Shown here one piece after another: positions 32,447 through 43,495 of a DNA stretch of 64,000 bases. The translations under genes and the position numbers were made by a program. How positions within the stretch are numbered: position 1 is the stretch's first letter; every line of letters starts with the position of its first letter. Source of the stretch: Roridomyces roridus (lineage: Eukaryota; Basidiomycota; Agaricomycetes; Agaricales; Mycenaceae); assembly GCA_029378245.1 (NCBI GenBank), contig JARKIF010000164.1:1-64000 (forward strand), given 5' to 3'. Below the pieces are notes generated by a model. It saw only the letters and a list, made by a program, of their open reading frames with translations, had not been told where the DNA came from and made no database searches.

Positions 32447-33680
32447 TCAACGTTTCAACAGAGATATTGAGCTGAGCTTTCTGTGATCTGAATTGGGAAT
32501 GTTCAATGCATTAAGATATATATGGTGAGATGCAGCGAACTAACCTTTCGATTCAATTGGTGATCTCCGCTCCAAGTCTATCTCCTGCTCCTCGTCGATG
32601 TATTGCCGATCGGATGTCTGGATGCTATTGAAAGGACTCTGGTGCAGCATCGAATGAGATTTGGATTCCCGAAGCCCGAAAAAAACGCTACTGACACTCA
32701 TGAGCACAAGAATTCCGCGTGTCTTTGCCTTTGACTTGCGATCCGCAACCCAGATGAGTGTTTGATTTTGAGTTACGAACGATATTTTGGGGAGGGGAGC
32801 CTAGAGACAGTCAGAAATGGACGGCGCCGGACTAAGGCTGAACAACACTCACCGGTGGACGGACGTTTATGCCCATGCCTACTTTGAACTCCATGGGTTC
32901 GCCTGGTCCGCGTGCGTGATTCAACTGCTTGTCCGGCCACTCGTGCTCGTAATTGTACGAGGAGTAGGATATCTCGCCCGTATTCCATTCGTCTCCCGGT
33001 ACTGTTCGGACGCAGCATTTCGGCATAACCTTGCCAATTACTCAGGAACAAAGAGCAGAATGAACATTGTGAGCCTACCTTGTCGTCCATCGCTGAGACG
33101 GTCGTTGTCACGCTTTTGCGTGCGTGCAGTGTCCCAGTAGCGTTCGGGCTGTTCTGCGCCCATCCTGCGGTACCTTCAATGCCCTTTTCAAACTTGGTCT
33201 GCTTGATTTCGCTGTGTATCCGTCCAGGAGCCTCGTATCCTCGAGGAATGCTAGGATCAATAGAGTCAAATCGTAAATTGCGAAGAACGAGAAGGGCGTA
33301 CTCGTGTCTATGAGAAATGGACTTGCTCCGATGCGCTATAAATCCGATGCTTGCATACGACCGATCGATTTCGGCCCTTCCCGGCGGTGTTGCAATGTTG
33401 AAGTCTGCTCGAGCGATGACTTCAGGCCGAAAAATTGAGAGGTGCAGATTATCCTGGTCAACCGGTGCACTTTTCTCTGCGGGGAGAATCGAAAACTGCA
33501 CAATGTGAGCACTGAGAGTAAATACGTTTTGGATGGCCCATACTTGAAGGTCGTAAGCTACGGTGACCGTATACGTACGATCCGCGTCGAGTTTGAGATG
33601 AAGTTTGAACTTCGTACTGTGTCTCGGGCTGTCCCACTTTCCGTTGATACGACTGCGTATTTCGCACACGTGAAATCTGG
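32447..33680 (-). CDS. unknown protein, 5' end missing
   Basis: Six exons join in phase on the minus strand: 33544-33680, 33079-33495, 32853-33029, 32545-32802, and 32447-32487 as the last (five introns if a further 5' exon exists). The product has beta-rich text early (TYTVTVAYDLQFSILP), a middle part with HRHEYALLVLRNLRFDSIDPS, then Tyr/His/Trp-rich sequence (SYNYEHEWPDKQLNHARG) and a possible membrane stretch (GILVLMSVSSVFFGL). No start codon can be assigned. The upstream side abuts Gypsy-like sequence, so the 5' end may have been lost. I do not recognise the family. Confidence 0.5.
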
Positions 33681-33919
33681 CTATTTAGCTGTTTTGGTGC
33701 GCACACCAATGCCTCTGTCAGGTGATATACAATAAGGGATAGGACTGAGCTCTGTGTCACTATTCGTGTATTAATGAGACAAGTACAAGTCGTCAGTACA
33801 CTACGCTTGGCTATTCGTTCAAGTGGTCGGTTGTAGTGACTCCAATAGGCGGTTCGCGGGGACTACTACTTGTGGAGATACCATACCCAAGGAGATATAC
33901 CAAGCCCAGGTGTATTCAG

Positions 33920-35203
33920 AAATGAGCTAGACTAGCTACAGAGCAAAGACGAAGGTTGCGCGGACGTGCAGTACTATTATGGCAAGGTTCGCGGAGTACC
34001 TCGCGGACCGGTATAAGTCCATATATATGTATACAAACAGAGTGGCTCGTGTAGGCGAGTTGGAGGAAATACTACCATTTGATCCGGTATTGAAGAGACA
34101 CCCAGAAAAGAGATGACAAGTGGGCGAGTCGAACTCGCGCAGGCACACTAGTATGATCGAGAACTGATCCGAGTACGATCATGATCATGGAAAGCGGCGG
34201 AGTCGCGGCAGACGATCAGAGCGATGATCGCGTCTGACAGAATATGCCAGGCGTAAGCCTTGAATGACGAAGATGGCGGACCGAGGTTATTTATGGACCT
34301 GGGTCGAGGGCTATAGTCATAATGAGTGCTGGCTTAGCAAGAGAGTGTAATGAAACGACGGAATCAAATTACCAGGCCAATCGGCTCGAATGCCAAGGCG
34401 GCATAACCACCGATCAGACGGGCCAAGCAGTGACATAAGCAGCAGAACCACGCGAAGCGGTTCGAGGGGATGTAATATAGGTGACAGGACACCTAGGGTT
34501 ATAGGGAAAGTACGGAAATAGGGACGGCAGGCGCGTAATAGTAGTTATATCATCAGATCAGTAGGGAGTAGTATATAAGGCCTGTAGATCCCGCCCTTGC
34601 AGCATTGCATTGTACGCCTTCTTGCCTAGACATTGGGTCGAAGCTTGATCTGTGGTTATAGTGCAGTCTTGTGACTTCCGCGGGGATTTGTTGTATCATT
34701 TCTCTTAGCTTAGACGCAATATCAAAGGCACCCGAGCTCTGGTTCAACTTGGGTCAGCTATAGTAACATACTTAAGGGGTAGTGGGTTGCCCTCTGTGCT
34801 ATAGTTCCTCTTCGTGTTGTATCGAAGTTGCATTGGTGTTTGGATATTGTGTGTTTCGGTCAATAAAATATAAAACCTTTTTAACATCGTAACCTCGTGT
34901 TCGTTGTGAGCAGTCTACAAACCAGTCAAGAGATTCCTCTTAGTTCAAAGACATTTGAACTTGGTGTGAACCCTCGAGAATCAACCTACAAGCTTCCGAG
35001 AACCAAACAGCGGAGTATCAGTCTTATCTGTATACTTCAGACGACCCCGAACTCAACCGTTAGGTGTCAGCGTGCTAGTCAAGGAATTGTGTGTGTGTTG
35101 TGTGTGTTGTGTGGTTAGTGTGTTGTGGAGTTGTATCGCTTCGCGGTCTACTTCTAGGACATTACCTACTCGAGCTATCTACTATACACTAGTGCGCGTG
35201 ACA
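33920..35203 (+). mobile_element. Gypsy-type LTR retrotransposon, 3' remnant
   Basis: A purine-rich tract (GAGGGGA, 34464-34470) precedes a probable LTR at 34471-35203 that starts TGTAATATAGG and ends GTGACA. The LTR holds a TATA box (near 34572) and an AATAAA signal (near 34862), as expected of a promoter and polyadenylation unit. The 550 bases before it would be the end of the internal region, with no intact domain. No 5' LTR is in the window. Boundaries are inferred from motifs and need a repeat comparison. Confidence 0.5.
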
Positions 35204-35466
35204 CTGCGTATCACCGTCAACGGTTGAAGCGGCTCCGTCGTCCCCTCCACCTCCACCTCCACCTCCCGCGCCAAATGACGCGCCGTCAGGACGGTCAGGA
35301 TCCCTTTCCTTCGGCGCATTTGTAGAGTTGACCTCAGCTTGGGGCCCATTCACCGGTTGTCTCTCGTCGTCACCCGGATTGCCAGGAATGCGTTCTTCAG
35401 GAAACACTTCATGATCTCGGGAGGGTTCCTGCTCCGTCTCATTGCTACCATTGTCCGTGTTAGTAT

Positions 35467-37961
35467 TCAAATGCATGCGTTCATTTCCGTAGTTTGTATT
35501 GTGATCCCTGGTTGAGAATGTCTGTCAGGACAAACAGCCAATTGGAACGAGAGACCGCACAGTAGAGTTAGGTTCGGATGCTCACTGGCATCTCGTAGTA
35601 TGACCGGGAATCCCGAAAGTTCCGCTAGGTCGCGAGCTAGGTTGAAAACCATTGCGTCTGTGGTTGATGCACCGAACAATGTCAACGCAGGCTCATCTGG
35701 AGAAAGCATAGATGCAATAGGCCCAAGGTAATCGCTTTCCCGAACCGAGGCGAGTAGTTCATGATCCCAGTTGTCTTCAATCCACGAGGCAGCTGCGGCA
35801 GAGTCATGAACTGATATCAAGGAACCGCAATTGGGATGCTTTTGGATAAACGTGGAATTTCGCGAAGTTGAGGACTGAGTCGTGACCCTACAGAAGATTT
35901 TACTACGTGAGTCCGTGACGAGAAATATTTGAAACATACTGTGGTTGTGTATATCCGGGATCGTATACTACGGAAATTGTATTCCTCGCAGTTCCAGGAG
36001 CTACGGGTTTTTGAATAGGACCTGTCGCCCCAGAGCGTAATAAGTATGACTCTGCTTTATACTTGGAAAAATACTGACCCATAGTGTGTTCGTCCTCCTG
36101 AAATCCCGTATCAGCTCTGCATGTCTAGGGGCACCAGAGACATCGTTACTTACATTCAACCGCCAAGTGTAGAGTTTACGGATCCTCGGTGGACTCCAAG
36201 AGAGAGAAAGCCAGCTGCCAAGCTGGTTAATCTCTGCCTCGAAACGAAGACGATTCAAATCGTGGCTGTCTAGCGACTGAATGAGATCCTTGGTCGGAAA
36301 TGGTGCCGGCATCGACGTGTCTTCGAAATCCAACTGCCGGAAAAGTGAGATGGCGTCCTCGAGATTACTTCCGCTTAATCACGTACCGTGTCCAATTTCG
36401 GACGGAGATATGCGAGTTCTTCTTGAAGGTTCTGTATGCGAGCGCTGTCTTGATTGGCTAAAGGCGACGGGGACAAGGAATGGTATTCCACGAGAGCCTG
36501 TAATGTAGAGGCAAAATAAATGTTGGCGATCGGGTCTCTGCGCCACACTCGTTGGAAGATTTCGGCGGCTTCTCCCATAACCTTCCCGGCCTCAAAGCGA
36601 CGACCGGTCAACTTCTGGTATCTCCCAAGGTGGTGCAGAGACACGGCAAGATGAACGGCGGTGCCAGGGTCTTTTTCGGCAAGTGACCGGCGAATTTCCA
36701 CGGCTTCTGAGCTGGCGCGCACTCCATGTTCGAAGCGGCCCAACGAAGCGAGGAGGACGCTGTGTGCGTCCAACATGTCACCATACAATGGAATGACTGA
36801 CGGGAAAGCACCGCATGCCTCCCACATGAGCAGGACTGCTTGCTCGCTCGCAGCGAGAGCCTCTGTTTTCCGTCCCAGAGCGGCCAGCTCCGGCCAAAGT
36901 TTCTTGTACAAGTGGGCGATGGTGAGTGTTAATTGTTTGGGGTCCTTCGGTAACATTGATTTGGCAATCTGAATTCCTTCCTGAAAGGCGAGCACGGCAT
37001 CGTCGTGTCGCCCCAATGAGGCGGAATCGCAGCCGAAATCACTCAACGCGGAGAAGAGGTTCTCGTTGGGACTGAAGTATGTGTCGGGCAGCTCACGCCA
37101 GAGTTCCACTGCCTCCGCTCGCGCGCGTAAGGCGTCCTGGGGCCGGCCCAGCGAAGACAGATGAGTACACAGATAGTGATGCGAATCGGCGAGCGCCTTT
37201 GTGACAGATGGGGAGTCCGTGTCTGAGCTCGCCTCCAGTAGTTGACGCTGAAGCGCGATCACTTCTTCGGTGGCTTCTACGGCGTCTCTGTGTCGGTCCA
37301 GCCCGGCGATAACGAAAGCGTAGTTGGTCAGCGACTGGGAGAGATGTTCGGCGATGATGGGGTCCGTCGCAGCCCATTTCCGTCGAATTTCGATGGCTTG
37401 CCGTTCCAACAGCACTGCGGATTGAGGCCGTCCAGCGCCTTTGTGGTCCTGTGCGAGAAGGCTCAATGCAGCCGCAAATTCCTCGGCCACGATAGGATCT
37501 TCATTCGCCAGCCTTTGTATCTCTTCCCGAGAGCGACGGCCATAACGAAGTTCGCCCTCGTTCTGCGTTTGAGGAAATTTTCGTCAAATAAAGTTTACAG
37601 ATTACACCTGTGTCGTGAATCGGCTCACCGTCTTCGAGGGATCGTTATAATAGGTAAGGAAAGGGGTTGGGAAGAAGCCCGGCATGTTTGAACGAAGCTT
37701 GGCTAAAGCGCGGGTCAGTCAAACCCGGCATCAGGCGTCAAAATGCTATCTCCTACCCACCGCTTCCGCCGGACTTTTGATAGCGGCCAGAAAGATCGGA
37801 TTGTCCGGTTGAAGATGTAGCGCCTGCGAGTACAAGTCCGCGGCGGTTTCATCATCATACGACTTGAGGGCCTCTCGGGCGTGGGTCGTGATTTCGGTGA
37901 GGGATAGTGCTATCGGGTCGTCGTGCGGGGGAGTAGCGGTATGAGGATAGGGGGAGGACAT
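35467..37961 (-). CDS. TPR-repeat protein, possible NLR partner
   Basis: 711 residues from seven exons: 37757-37961, 37629-37702, 36387-37562, 36154-36333, 35940-36097, 35586-35887 and 35467-35507; phases close exactly. The N-terminal 70 residues hold one TPR-like helix pair (ALKSYDDETAADLYSQALHLQPDNP). Residues 100-480 are a run of TPR units of the kinesin-light-chain style (SLGRPQDALRARAEAVELWREL and relatives). The C-terminal 230 residues form an unknown domain containing WIEDNWDHELLASVRESDYLGP. TPRs bind other proteins, and in fungi they often sit on NLR-type receptors, but no NB or CHAT domain is visible here. It is divergent from the NACHT-WD40 gene, 1.15 kb away. A glycine-rich frame at 35189-35476 overlaps the end in another frame and could be an alternative last exon. 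Confidence 0.75.
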
Positions 37962-39111
37962 GTCGTGCGTACGCGGCAGATATCTGCGGAGGACGGTTTA
38001 AATATGTAGGAAGCGATGCTGTAAAGCCCTTGTGCTCCGTCGAGGAAGCAATTTCGTGACAGTTGATGTTGGATGCGTTACATTGGGTCGCTACGCACTG
38101 GGTTGTCCGAGCTGCGCAATTGGTTGGGATAAACAAGAGCCCACATTGTCCCCAAGTATCTGCACCCGGATCAGTTGTGAAAAGACAAGAACAAGTTAAC
38201 AACAGCGGCGCACCCGATTTGATGCCAGCTGCCAACGGGTCCTATTTGCGAGTATCGGAATCGAGGTCGATGCACCCGGTAGCCGCGTCTCGGACCTCAC
38301 TCGATGATGTACTTGAAAAGAAAAGCGAAGTCATTCGGACTCGAGATCACCCAAACTCGTTGATACCTCGGCGTCGTACTGAATAATGGATTGGATAGTA
38401 GGCAAGTCTTTGTTCCCATCGAGGATAAGTATTCAGTTGCGACCACCGAATGGAAGTAAGTGACGCTGGCACCTTGTTCCTGGTGCGGAAGACCTGGGCG
38501 TCGGAGGGTCCCCCCGATGAATTGAATTGACGGAGGTGACAACTACCTGGGTGATTGTGTTGTGACCAGTGAAGAGTCTTATCTCACAGTCGATTGCTGT
38601 GTACTGGTCTGGTCTTAGCACTCCTGAGAGGTATCAGTCACAGGTCCAGCTTGGACTCAGTGGATGCCAGATGGTGACGTACCGATATTTGAACAAGACG
38701 TGACCGTTTGAATGTCGAATATTGAGACATTCGTGCGGGCTGTCTGCCTTTTCACCCTGGAGACGATCAATCCCTGCAGTGGGTGTTTCGGACAGCTTTC
38801 TGACTCATTCCGAGAGAAAAATCGGTGATGCGGCATCCAGGCCAAGCCAGACAGAGAATCACTTGGTTGAACGTCCAGTAGGATAGCGGGAGAATGGCAA
38901 GAGGTAAGTACAGCCCGACCTCGGTGAAATCGTCAAGTGACAAGCAATGACGAGCCGTAGCTGTAATATAATAGAATCCTACCATGGCTGTAGCCAGGTG
39001 TAGTGATTGCATTATACATGGATCTAGCCAGGCGCCGTGGTTAGTCTATATCTCACATTGCGACCCAATCTCATTACAGCGGGTTATGAAGGTTTCGACT
39101 ATCGAAAGGAG
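37962..39111. other. shared upstream region of TPR and NACHT genes
   Basis: Divergent promoter region. A first, unrecognised exon of the NACHT gene may lie here, since CTCATTACAG just before 39082 looks like a splice acceptor. No other gene supported. Confidence 0.4.
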
Positions 39112-42100
39112 ATGTCGGAATACGAATCACTTCAACAATGCTTCAATCGTTGGACTTCCCAATTCAGTCAGAAGCTGGGAGTAGAAAGTCTCAAAATCTT
39201 ACAGTCCATGCAAGAAACGATGAGACGTCAAAGGGAGTTTTGTAAGTGGACCGTCGGGAATGACCGGATCGAGTTGAAATTTCCGCAGACGGTCAGAGCC
39301 GCGCGGCCATACTTGACAGCATACTCCCAGAAGGCGTGGACCGGCCGAGACCCGTGGCCGGATGCATGCCAGGGACACGAAAAGCACTCCTCGAGCAAAT
39401 ACAGCAGTGGCTATTGAGCAGAGACTTGCCAAATATCCTATGGATCAAAGGATTTCCCGGATCAGGAAAGTCCGCCCTCTCTAGAACGCTGGTTGAAAAT
39501 ACCAAGGCCCGCGGGATCCTCGTCTCTAGCTTCTTCGAACGCGACGGTGACGCCTTTATGTCGCCGTCCAGCATGGTTCGAAAACTTTCCGCTGACCTTG
39601 CGGACGGCCTGCCTGCGTTCAGAGACGCGCTCCTGGAGGACTTGCAAACGCGCGGCACGGTCGACTGGAGTACAGCCAGCATCGCCGACCAATTCCATCG
39701 CCTCGTCGAAAAGCCCTTGCGTTCTCTAGCTCCAGAAACTCCAGTCGTCATCGTCCTGGACGCATTGGACGAGTGTGGCGGTCTTGAAAAGCATCGTCTT
39801 CAAGACCAACGAGATGTGCTCGAGATTGTGGAGAAGTGGGGCACGTTTAGCCCGTCGTTCAGGCTGGTCGTCACGAGCCGAGAAGAGCCGTCCATGTCCG
39901 AGGTTCTAGGCCCCATCAGCACCGTATTCGAGTTGTCCTTGGGCACCGATCAGGCCATTTCGGATATCGAAACGTTGTTGAAACGAGAGTTTCGCCGGAT
40001 CGCAAAACGCTACTATCTCCCTAGCTCTTGGCCCGCACGAAGCGAAATCGAGGCCCTCGCGCGTAGAGCTAACAGACTCTTCGTCTGGGCTGCGACCTTG
40101 ATCAAATTTGTTGATGGGGTCGATGCTGAAATCAAACTTCATCAGATTCTCGCTGGCGAGGTCAACCTCCGGGGCGATATCACCGAGCTGTATCAGATGA
40201 TCCTCAAGATTTCCTTCTATCCAGAAGGGCAAAAATTACCCGAGACGTTCTTGTCGGCATTCCGTACGTTTGTCGGTGCGATTGTGACGGCGAAGCGTCC
40301 TTGCAGAAAGACAGCCCGTTGTTCGGAATTCTTCGTTTGGATCCATCGAAGCCCAAGTACATCTGCAAACAACTTCAACCTGTGCTCAACTAGGATGATG
40401 AGGAGCACACGTTGCGTTTTGACCACCAGTCCTTTGTCGACTTTTTGATGTCCAGATCCCAGTGCCCGTCCGATTTCCGGATAAAACCTAGGAAGATCAT
40501 GAAGATGACGGCACTTGCCCTTCTGGATACGCTCAACCGAGGTCTGGAGTTCAATCTATGTGGATTCCAAACGTCCTACCAGTCGAATCCCAGAGTCGAG
40601 AGCGCGAACAGACGCATTGACCCCCGAATCCGCTATGCAAGCCATTTTTGGGCACATGCTCTTTGCGAGGATACCCGAGGGGACGAGGAGATTTTGGCGT
40701 GCTTGAAGGTTTTCTTCGAGAAGAAATTCCCTTATTGGCTGGAGGTTCTCAGCGTGACGGGAAAAATGAGTGGCGCTCTCACTCAATTACGCGGCGCATC
40801 CAGATGGCTCGGTGTAGGTGTTTAATTCTCGTTGAAACGCACCTTATTTATACTACCACAGGTTCATGAACTCGAAGGAATCTCGAGAGACGCCATTGAG
40901 TTCGTCAAGACGTTTCAAGAATGCCTGAGCAAGAGTGCGCCACACGTCTACGTATCGGCCTTGGCGTTTACCCTCAAAACGTCCAAAATATACCAGATGT
41001 ACTCTCACCTGTTCGTCCCATGCGCAACCGTGGAAGAGCATAGCCCCAGTAGCCTCCGCGAAGGGCGTACGCATATCCCAACCAATATCGTCCATTGCCC
41101 GCAAGACTCGGAGTTTGCCAAAGATTTCGAGGGGCATGTCGATGAGATACTCTCCGTCCTGTTCACCCAGGATGGATACGCCGTGTCTTCTTCGTACGAC
41201 GCTACCATCCGTTTCTGGGATCCTCGTTCCGGAAAACCAGTTCTAACACCATTCGAGGTGCACGACAAGCCGGTAACCTCTCTCGCTGAAGCCCCAGCCG
41301 CAAAGATACTCGTCGCCGGCTCTCGTGACCACAAGGTGTCCATCTGGAATACGAAGAAACACAAACAGATTGGGGAGCTCTTGCATGCCGGTCCAGTAAC
41401 ACAAGTGGCTGTATCCCCCTCTGGTACCGTGGTCATGACGGCCTGCAAGGACAATGTCGTGCGCTTTTGGAGCGTGGCGACTGAAAGAAAGTGCAGGTCC
41501 TCGTTCCATGGGCACACCTCCTGCGTGACCGCCATCGTGTTCCTTTCAGACGGTACCGCCCTTTCAGCCTCTGAAGATCGGACCATTTACTCTCATCGTC
41601 TTTCGGGACACAGCGAGATCTTACTCACCAGCAAGTTCCCCATTCATTCGCTTGCTGTAGAGAAATCAGTGCTTGCAGCCGCGTGTTACAGCTGCATCGC
41701 CGTCTGGCAGCTCTCAGAGAACAAAGCTGCAGACACGGTCTTCTATCTGGCGGAGAATTCCCATCAGCTGAGGTCAGTGGCTATCAAAGGGAAGATGCTC
41801 GCCGCAGCTATTGGGAACACCATCGAGGTCTGGGATATTGGCTCTCTAAAGCGGGTAATTGGACCGTTGGAGGGCCACAGAGAGATGGTGACTTGTCTGG
41901 CGTTTTCAGAGGACGGGCGACGGCTCATAACAGGCTCGATGGATCATTCTGTGAGGATCTGGGACACACAAACGAGCCAAATTATCGGAGGCTTCCAAGA
42001 CGGTTCCAGATTGAGAGTAGAGAGCGGCTGGATTCGGGGGCCGGAGCCGCAGCGGGACTTGGTTATCTGGGTGCCAAAGGTGTTTCGTAAAAGGATTTGC

Positions 42101-42199
42101 TGGGGAAGAGCTCTGGCCGTGATGGACGGGAGGCCCATGGTCCGCGTCTCTGTCAATGCGGCCCTTCTTGGAAAATGGTCTCAGTGTCATTCAGGATAA
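39112..42199 (+). pseudogene. NACHT-WD40 NLR-like protein gene with defects
   Basis: Exons 39112-39241, 39289-40813 and 40862-42199. The N-terminal helical part leads to the DRPRPVAGCMPGTR lead-in typical of fungal NACHT proteins. The P-loop GFPGSGKSA and Walker B VIVLDALDECG follow, then a winged-helix-like region, and about seven WD40 blades (WD/WN/WS ends; the last is GHREMVTCLAF ... VRIWD). Such proteins are fungal NLRs: ligand sensing by WD40, NTP-driven oligomerisation by NACHT. Two lesions lie in the middle. One base is missing near 40300 (the frame moves between TAKRP and the QKDSP stretch). A TAG stands at 40394-40396 in otherwise conserved sequence. Either the gene is inactive or the read is imperfect. 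The start is uncertain; 39112 is the first ATG in frame. Confidence 0.8.
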
Positions 42200-42206
42200 G
42201 TCATAC

Positions 42207-42234
42207 ATACGGTCGTCGACATACGGTCGTCGAC
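42207..42234. repeat. 14-bp tandem repeat
   Basis: Two exact copies of ATACGGTCGTCGAC begin eight bases after the NACHT-WD40 stop codon. Confidence 0.85.
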
Positions 42235-42408
42235 GGGAGATTACCAACTATGTTTCGTAGAATCGTAGAGAAATCGAATCGGGATTTCACCGCCTGCTAA
42301 AAGCGAGCCAACGAAGTCCTTCATAAAGATCATCGAGCTTCACGGTCCGACCTTGTCTGCAACGACGGAGGCGATGAGAGATCCGCAGGATAGAGTGCAC
42401 AACATGAA

Positions 42409-43013
42409 TTACTCAGAGGGTCTCGGACGCTTTTTCTCCTCCAACGCCTTTTCCAATGCCTCGAACGCGCTCAGCGTCGTGCTCCTCGCGTCTGCAGGCA
42501 CAGATATGTCCGCATCCTTCGAGGATTGCAACTCTTCAGGCCACTCTGTCGAGGGAACGCCCGCAACGACGAGTTTTGAGCGAAAAGCGTCAGCGGCTGT
42601 CCGGTACGCTGTGAGAGACTCTTCGTAAAGGTCATAAACGCAGACTGCGCAGCCCTACATGCAGCATTCTGTTCTGGGTTGAGTTTTCTGGTTTAAAGAG
42701 CAGATCAAGCGGACACACCGTCAGATTCAGGGGCCCTTGGCCTCTGCGGTACCTCGATACCACGAAAGTAGTAGCCTCCCTCACGTGCCGCCGACGTCGT
42801 TGGGGCGCTGTTGTTGCCAATGCTGACCACATCCAGCTCGCGTTTATCACGTTGCAGCGCCTCCTTGCCGCGTAGCGACTGTTCGAGGCGGCGGTAGCGC
42901 TGAGTAAGATTCTGTCCGCCGCGATCCGGATTTTTGAGCCGTTCAATGGCGGAGGAGGAGTGTCGTACGGCAGCGGGTGTACGGGTTCGAAAGGAAAGAG
43001 GTCGGACGAGCAT
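42409..43013 (-). pseudogene. OXLD1/UPF0651 oxidoreductase-like protein with an in-frame TAG
   Basis: Two exons (42719-43013 and 42409-42668) would encode 184 residues. The N-terminus is basic and hydroxylated without acids, like a mitochondrial presequence. FRGIEVPQRPRAPESDE leads into the family signature, which normally reads CCMSGCAVCVYDLYEE (oxidoreductase-like domain, Pfam PF09791). Here the Ser codon of that motif is TAG (42655-42657), a change compatible with TCG to TAG. Frame and splice sites are otherwise intact, and the rest of the protein is well formed. The family includes human OXLD1 and yeast YPL107W, mitochondrial proteins of unclear function. This is a nonsense allele, a sequencing error or, least likely, readthrough. 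Confidence 0.75.
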
Positions 43014-43423
43014 TGTGATGCAGGCGTCTATGGAAGGTGAAGCATGTCGGGAGGAGGGTCCGCCTCTGCTTGACTCAGACCCCGACGACGCACTTGACGC
43101 TTTGGCGATCTGCTGTCGTCCTTTGGACGGCCTGCAATTCTGGAATCTGGAGCGGTGGTGTCAGTCTCAGGCCCAAGCGCAAGGCTTCAATCTCTGCGTC
43201 ATTGACTCATTGTGTCACTGACAACTGTGTTGGGCATCCGCGATACAAGCTCGCCGATACCGTCGTTGTGGCGGTCAACGAGTCGACGAGGGAGGACCCT
43301 GAAGCGTGCCACTCGACCAAATTCCAATAGCTCCCGACCTGCATTGTTCGTCTGCGCACAAACGAGTGGCGCAATCCCATTCGGTATACAAGCTACCCGA
43401 AATGGCCCATTGTTTCCGGAGAG
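43014..43423. other. intergenic between divergent genes
   Basis: Upstream of both the OXLD1-like gene and the Ser/Arg-rich gene. Short frames here have no domain. Confidence 0.5.
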
Positions 43424-43429
43424 TATATA
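43424..43429 (+). promoter_or_regulatory. TATA box of the Ser/Arg-rich gene copy 2
   Basis: TATATA 72 bases before the ATG at 43496. The block CCATTGTTTCCGGAGAGTAT before it matches the promoter at 750-775. Confidence 0.6.
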
Positions 43430-43495
43430 GCAGCGGTGAGCGTCCACAGCCTCTCTCTTTCATCTATGAGTCTGCCCCAGCTCTAAATCTCCGAC

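Noticed and set aside
35189..35476. Gly-rich frame as the true end of the TPR protein
   Set aside because: It cannot be joined in phase to the preceding exon with the visible donors, whereas exon 35467-35507 can. Kept only as an alternative.
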